From positions 1-28,640 of the forward strand of contig CAIOXF010000294.1 in NCBI GenBank assembly GCA_903862155.1: a stretch of 28,640 nt of DNA. Direction: 5' to 3'. The DNA is from an uncultured cyanobacterium (GTDB lineage Bacteria > Cyanobacteriota > Cyanobacteriia > PCC-6307 > Cyanobiaceae). The position numbers and the translations under genes are program-made. Positions 24,857-28,640 of the stretch are shown piece by piece. How positions within the stretch are numbered: the stretch's first letter is position 1; each line of letters starts with the position of its first letter. The notes beneath the pieces are model-generated. The model was not told where the DNA came from and made no database searches. It worked only from the letters and a program-made list of their open reading frames with translations.

Positions 24857-25141
24857 TCAGGCCAGTTCGCCTTCTACCTCGGCGCGAATCAGGCAGTCGC
24901 TGGTGGGATAGCTCACGCACAGTAGTGCAAAGCCATTGGCTAGTTGATCGTCATCCAGAAAGGATTGATCGGACTGATCAACGGTGCCCTTGAGCAGTTT
25001 GCCCGCGCAGGCGCTGCAGGCGCCAGCCCGGCAAGACGAGGGCAGGTCCACCCCTGCTTCTTCGGCTGCATCCAGGATGAATGTGTCGTCAGCACAGGAG
25101 AAGGTGGATCCCCCTTCGATTTCAATCGTGTAAGAAGCCAT
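24857..25141 (-). CDS. Plant-type [2Fe-2S] ferredoxin
   Basis: A small electron carrier of 94 residues. The four cluster cysteines are C37, C42, C45 and C75 (SCRAGACSAC and ALLCVSYP), the C-x4-C-x2-C-x29-C pattern of photosynthetic-type ferredoxin. Start chosen is the ATG at 25141 (MASYTIEIEGG), matching the usual N-terminus; the frame is open upstream to 25228 but those 29 residues have no family counterpart. It is more divergent from PetF of photosynthesis (for example TFSCADDTFILDAAEEAGVD) and may be a specialised ferredoxin. It is convergent with the ClC gene and divergent from the small gene at 25385. Confidence 0.93.
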   Translation of the reverse strand: MASYTIEIEGGSTFSCADDTFILDAAEEAGVDLPSSCRAGACSACAGKLLKGTVDQSDQSFLDDDQLANGFALLCVSYPTSDCLIRAEVEGELA

Positions 25142-25384
25142 GGGGCTTGATTGCGCCAGTCCATGGATTTTTAGCCCTGCAATCTGGCTTGTCATGTTGC
25201 CTGGGATACCGGATGGGTGTTGATTCAATCTGAAGTCGATTGGTGTTTGCGTCTATGGACTGAGCAGCCTGTGGGGCTGATCCTTGAGTGCGGTGGGGCG
25301 TCAGCGTGCTCTGACCCGGGTTGCCTTCGCTACATCCGCCCCATCGGGTCCTGGATACAACGGCGCCACCGTTGACGTAGTTCC
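25142..25384. promoter_or_regulatory. Intergenic region between divergent genes
   Basis: A 243-base spacer between the ferredoxin start (minus) and the small gene at 25385 (plus). It should contain both promoters and untranslated leaders, but I cannot place a confident -10/-35 pair in either direction. No RNA gene or repeat is seen. Confidence 0.4.
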
Positions 25385-25573
25385 ATGACCGCCGACCAGG
25401 CCGCCAAGTTGATCGACGACACCCTCGATCTGGTGCATCAACGTCTGCAGGATCTGCAGGCTCTGTCCCTTGGCGCCGAACAGCAGGCGCTGGCCGATGA
25501 ATTCCGGGAGTGGCGCCATCCCGCCGGCGGCCACATCGATCTGATGGTGTTCCCGGGTCTGGCGAATCCCTGA
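25385..25573 (+). CDS. Small conserved-looking protein of unknown function
   Basis: A 62-residue soluble protein starting at the ATG at 25385. The N-terminal half is a predicted helix (AAKLIDDTLDLVHQRLQDLQ), followed by LADEFREWRHPAGGHIDLMV and a short tail. No known domain is recognised. Support for it being real: clean start, amphipathic helix pattern, high-GC codon use like its neighbours, and a tight position 9 bases before mnmE, suggesting co-transcription. Role unknown. Confidence 0.6.
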   Translation: MTADQAAKLIDDTLDLVHQRLQDLQALSLGAEQQALADEFREWRHPAGGHIDLMVFPGLANP

Positions 25574-25582
25574 CTGGCTCTA

Positions 25583-26950
25583 ATGGGAGGCATGGCTGAG
25601 CCCCCCATCCCCGACACGATTGCGGCCGTCGCTACGGCGGTGGCCCCGGGTCAGGGCAGTGTGGCGATCGTGCGGCTATCGGGCCCGCAAGCCGAAGCCA
25701 TCGGACTCCAGTTGTTCGAGGCCCCCGGGAGCCAGGTGTGGGACAGCCACCGGGTGCTGTATGGCCATGTGGTGGATCCCGCCAACGGCGAGCGGGTGGA
25801 TGAGGCCCTGCTGCTGTTGATGCGGGCGCCGCGCAGCTTTACCCGCGAAACGGTGGTGGAGCTCCATTGCCATGGCGGCGTGGTGGCCGTGCGGCGGGTG
25901 ATGGAGCTGGTGCTCGCCGCCGGCGCGCGCCGGGCGTTGTCGGGGGAGTTCAGCCAGCGCGCCTTCCTCAATGGGCGCCTGGATCTCACTCGGGCCGAGG
26001 CGATCAGCGAGATGATCACGGCCCGCAGCCGCCGCTCGGCCCAGCTGGCGATGGCAGGCATCGATGGGGGGCTCCAGCGGCGCATCACGGCGCTGCGCGA
26101 GCAGCTCCTCGATCAGCTGGCGGAGTTGGAAGCGCGGGTGGACTTCGAGGAAGACCTGCCGCCCCTGGATGGCGACGCCGTGGCAGCAGCGATCCAGCAG
26201 GTGCGCATTGAGCTGGAGCAGCTGGTGGCAGAGGCTTATCAGGGGGAGCTGCTGCGCGACGGCCTGCGGGTGGCGATCGTGGGCCGGCCCAACGTGGGCA
26301 AGAGCAGCCTGCTCAACCTGTTGAGCCAGCGGGAGCGGGCGATCGTGACCGACTTGCCCGGCACCACCCGCGATTTGTTGGAGAGCGAGCTGGTGCTCGA
26401 TGGCGTGCCGCTCACCCTGCTCGACACCGCCGGCATCCGCCCCACCAGCGATGTGGTGGAGCGCCTGGGGATTGAGCGCAGCCGCGAGGCCCTGGCTGCT
26501 GCCGATGCGGTGCTGCTGCTGTTTGATCTCTCCAGCGGTTGGACGGCCGACGACCAGCAACTGCGCGACCTAGTGCCCGAAGGCGCGGCCCTGCTGGTGG
26601 TGGGCAACAAGGCAGATCTGGCGGCGGGTGATCAGGCTCCCGCAGATGTGGCGATCAGCGCCCTCACCGGGGCTGGGCGGGATGGGCTGGTGGCACGGCT
26701 GCTGGAGCGTTGCGGCGCCAGCGATGTGCAGGGCCTGCAGGTGGCACTCAATGCCCGGCAGCGCGATCTGGCGGCCACTGCTGCTGAATCCCTGGGCCGC
26801 AGCCTGGAGGCTGCCGCCGCCCAGCTTCCCTGGGATTTCTGGACGATCGACCTGCGGGCCGCCGTGCGCAGCCTCGGCGAGATCATCGGGGAGGAGGTGA
26901 GTGAGGCGGTGCTGGACCGGGTGTTCGCGCGCTTTTGCATTGGCAAGTAG
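25583..26950 (+). CDS. mnmE: tRNA modification GTPase MnmE
   Basis: With MnmG it installs the carboxymethylaminomethyl (or related) group on wobble uridine 34 of certain tRNAs. The 455-residue product shows the N-terminal tetrahydrofolate-binding domain (DTIAAVATAVAPGQGSVAIV, RSFTRETVVELHCHGG, FSQRAFLNGRLDLTRAEAI), the G domain inserted in the helical domain (G1 VGRPNVGKSSLLN near 234, G3 LLDTAGIRPTSD, G4 VGNKADL), and the invariant C-terminal CIGK. The ATG at 25583 is used; ATG at 25592 directly follows a GGGAGG and may be the true start, three residues shorter. The end is 55 bases before the next gene. Confidence 0.97.
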   Translation: MGGMAEPPIPDTIAAVATAVAPGQGSVAIVRLSGPQAEAIGLQLFEAPGSQVWDSHRVLYGHVVDPANGERVDEALLLLMRAPRSFTRETVVELHCHGGVVAVRRVMELVLAAGARRALSGEFSQRAFLNGRLDLTRAEAISEMITARSRRSAQLAMAGIDGGLQRRITALREQLLDQLAELEARVDFEEDLPPLDGDAVAAAIQQVRIELEQLVAEAYQGELLRDGLRVAIVGRPNVGKSSLLNLLSQRERAIVTDLPGTTRDLLESELVLDGVPLTLLDTAGIRPTSDVVERLGIERSREALAAADAVLLLFDLSSGWTADDQQLRDLVPEGAALLVVGNKADLAAGDQAPADVAISALTGAGRDGLVARLLERCGASDVQGLQVALNARQRDLAATAAESLGRSLEAAAAQLPWDFWTIDLRAAVRSLGEIIGEEVSEAVLDRVFARFCIGK

Positions 26951-27004
26951 CCCATTGGCGGCGGCTTTGTCGCGAGAGACTTCCCCCGCTTACGACCGCC
27001 CGTT

Positions 27005-27781
27005 TTGAAACGCCTCCTGCCGCTGCCCGCCCTTCTCGCCAGCGTGGTGCTGCCCGGCGTGTCAGCCGCCGCTGGCTCCCTGCCGCCTCCGGCGGGGCTG
27101 ATGAACTGCCCAACCCCAGCACCTGGTCGCTATGCCCTGCTGGGCAGTGGCCAGATGGAGGGCGAGCCCGCCGCAGTGCTGATGCAGGAAACCTGGACCC
27201 CCGATGGTCGCGTGGAGGGTGTGCGCTGGCAGCGCCAGGGCCGGCGCTTTGTGGACGAGCGCTACACCGGTCAAGTGAGTGCCGGTGAGCATTGCTGGGC
27301 CCAGGTGGAGCGCAAGGGCAAGGCGGGCACCTTCACCGACACGGTGGGGCTCAACCAGGCTGGTGTGCCCCAGGTGTCGCTGCTGGGCGGTGCGGGTCAG
27401 GTGCTGTCGCTGCGCTACGTGAGTCAGCCCGAAACCACCTGCCGTACGGAACTGCTCGACGGGCTGGTGACGAGCCAGCAGCAGGGGCAGAGCTGGAAGG
27501 GCGGCGCCTGGCAGCCCAACGCTGTGGTGCAGCGGGAGTGGTGGCAGGCGGGGATCGTGCAGGGCCTGGCCTACTCCAGCTACGGCGGCCAGCAGGAGCA
27601 GGTCACCTACAGCGGCCGGTTGCAGGTGGGCAAAGACTGCCTGGGCCGCATGGTGCAGCGCGACTCCAAGGGCGTCACCTACAACTACCGGGTGCTGGTG
27701 CTCCCCAGCGGCGGTGGCTACTTCTATCTGCAGACCGACCCCGACGACCTCACCCTCGGCCTGCTCCAGCGTCAGCGCTGA
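27005..27781 (+). CDS. Secreted protein of unknown function
   Basis: I do not recognise the family. The only sensible start is a TTG at 27005 (MKRLLPLPALLASVVLPGVS), which gives an immediate signal peptide with likely cleavage after SAAAG. The mature domain of about 230 residues is beta-rich with five or six cysteines (MNCPTP, EHCWAQ, TTCRTEL, KDCLGRM) that may form disulphides, and contains repeated Tyr/Trp motifs such as WKGGAWQPNAVVQREWW and YSSYGGQQEQVTYSGRL. It ends with GGGYFYLQTDPDDL. It lies 3 bases upstream of nadC, so the two are probably co-transcribed, with no obvious functional link. Confidence 0.75.
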   Translation: MKRLLPLPALLASVVLPGVSAAAGSLPPPAGLMNCPTPAPGRYALLGSGQMEGEPAAVLMQETWTPDGRVEGVRWQRQGRRFVDERYTGQVSAGEHCWAQVERKGKAGTFTDTVGLNQAGVPQVSLLGGAGQVLSLRYVSQPETTCRTELLDGLVTSQQQGQSWKGGAWQPNAVVQREWWQAGIVQGLAYSSYGGQQEQVTYSGRLQVGKDCLGRMVQRDSKGVTYNYRVLVLPSGGGYFYLQTDPDDLTLGLLQRQR

Positions 27782-27784
27782 GCC

Positions 27785-28640
27785 ATGACCATGCATCCGC
27801 CCCTGCTGCCGTTCACGCCGGTGTTGCAGCAGCTGCTGCGCGACTGGTTGGCCGAGGACCTGGGCCGCGGCGACCTCACGGCGCCGGCCCTCGCCGGAGC
27901 GCGGGGCCGGGCCCACTGGATCGCCAAGGCGCCGGGGGTGTTCTGTGGCGGGGTGTTGGCGGAGCCGTTGTTCCGGCTGCTTGATGGCGAGGTGCTGGTG
28001 CGTCAGCTGGTGGGCGAGGGTGATCCAGTGCAGCCCGGTCAACGCCTGCTGGAGCTCGAGGGCAGCGCTGCTGCCCTGGTGGGGGCCGAGCGCACGGCGC
28101 TCAACCTGGCCATGCGCCTGAGCGGCATCGCCACCGCTACCGCCGAGCTGGTGGCCCAGCTGGTGGGCACTGGCGTGGCCCTGGCCGACACCCGCAAAAC
28201 CACCCCCGGTCTGCGGTTGCTGGAGAAGTACGCCGTGCGCTGCGGCGGCGGCATCAACCACCGCCTCGGCCTCGATGATGCGGCCATGCTCAAGGAAAAC
28301 CACCTGGCCTGGAGCGGAGGGGTGGGTCCGGCGATTGCTGGCGTACGGGCCTCAGCCCCCTGGCCGGCGCGGGTGATCGTGGAGGCGGAAACCGCTTCTG
28401 AGGCCGAGGCCGCCGTGCGGGCCGGTGCCGATGGGGTGCTGCTGGATGAGTTCACCCCGGAGGCGTTGCTGCAGCTGGTGCCCCAGTTGCGGGCCCTGGC
28501 CCGGGAGCAGGGCCGGGCGGTGGTGATGGAGGCGTCTGGGGTGCAGGCCGAGCAGCTCGAGGCCTATGCCTCTAGCGGTATTGATCTGATCTCCACCAGT
28601 GCGCCGATCACCCGCAGCCGCTGGCTGGATCTGAGCATGC
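27785..28640 (+). CDS. nadC: Nicotinate-nucleotide pyrophosphorylase (3' partial)
   Basis: Quinolinate phosphoribosyltransferase makes nicotinate mononucleotide from quinolinate and PRPP in NAD synthesis. The reading frame starts at the ATG at 27785 and stays open to the window edge, 285 codons, so the last few residues and the stop lie outside. Landmarks: LAEDLGRGDLTAPAL near the N-terminus, ERTALNLAMRLSGIAT, the substrate-binding DTRKTTPGLRLLEKYAV, NHRLGLDDAAMLKENH, EAETASEAEAAVRAGADGVL followed by LDEF, EASG, and GIDLISTSAPITRSRWLDLS near the C-terminus. The C-terminal segment SRWLDLS suggests that very little is missing. An ATG two codons downstream (27791) is possible. Confidence 0.95.
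   Translation, partial: MTMHPPLLPFTPVLQQLLRDWLAEDLGRGDLTAPALAGARGRAHWIAKAPGVFCGGVLAEPLFRLLDGEVLVRQLVGEGDPVQPGQRLLELEGSAAALVGAERTALNLAMRLSGIATATAELVAQLVGTGVALADTRKTTPGLRLLEKYAVRCGGGINHRLGLDDAAMLKENHLAWSGGVGPAIAGVRASAPWPARVIVEAETASEAEAAVRAGADGVLLDEFTPEALLQLVPQLRALAREQGRAVVMEASGVQAEQLEAYASSGIDLISTSAPITRSRWLDLSM

Noticed and set aside
24714..24920. A 68-codon minus-strand frame overlapping the ferredoxin end
   Set aside because: No family resemblance and it overlaps the ferredoxin coding region in another frame on the same strand.
27062..28303. A 413-codon minus-strand frame opposite the secreted protein and nadC
   Set aside because: Shadow frame crossing two well-supported plus-strand genes, rich in Gln/His/Leu with no domain.

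Overview
The window is a high-GC bacterial chromosome segment, almost certainly from a picocyanobacterium of the Synechococcus/Cyanobium type. The evidence is the order rplA-rplJ-rplL followed by rnhA-pyrD, a DUF3747-type secreted protein, a plant-type [2Fe-2S] ferredoxin, a stand-alone Nif11-like protein, a pilM/N/O/Q cluster without pilP, and a few HIP1 octamers (GCGATCGC at 18135, 20331 and 20506). Coding density is very high, many neighbours overlap by ATGA or TGATG, and I see no tRNA, rRNA, insertion sequence, CRISPR array or prophage. The species call is inference.

Layout. 1-2101: ribosomal stalk genes rplA (L1), a terminator, a structured leader, rplJ (L10), rplL (L7/L12) and a terminator. 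2129-3057: a minus-strand secreted DUF3747-like protein with its own terminator. 3104-9729: rnhA and pyrD overlap, followed by a type IV pilus assembly set (a divergent pilM, then pilN, pilO and the secretin pilQ). 9734-10528: a minus-strand exported pentapeptide/TPR protein, preceded by two gene remnants that look like the first and last pieces of a lost moxR-to-transglutaminase operon (10525-10852). 10925-12536: a CobD-like aminotransferase translationally coupled to two small genes, the second a DUF2283 protein. 12556-16772: murG (-), a secreted protein (+), then pgk and a beta-hydroxyacid dehydrogenase (both -). 16885-19379: universal stress protein, YlqF-type GTPase, RluD-type pseudouridine synthase and Nif11-like protein. 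19392-21020: a fused double-ATPase peptide-transporter subunit (-), divergent from the bifunctional (p)ppGpp enzyme (21104-23425), which is followed by a ClC-family transporter. 24857-25141: ferredoxin (-). 25385-28640: a small hypothetical protein, mnmE, a secreted protein and nadC, which runs off the end of the window.

Most genes are core housekeeping: translation and ribosome maturation, pyrimidine, NAD and cobalamin synthesis, peptidoglycan, glycolysis/Calvin cycle and the stringent response. I do not see a clear, complete new biological system. The places most worth a second look are the relic of a deleted operon at 10525-10852, a low-GC segment covering the secretin domain of pilQ and the end of the neighbouring gene (about 8740-9900), a toxin-antitoxin-like gene pair coupled to the cobD-like gene, and an unusual in-frame insertion in the beta-hydroxyacid dehydrogenase.
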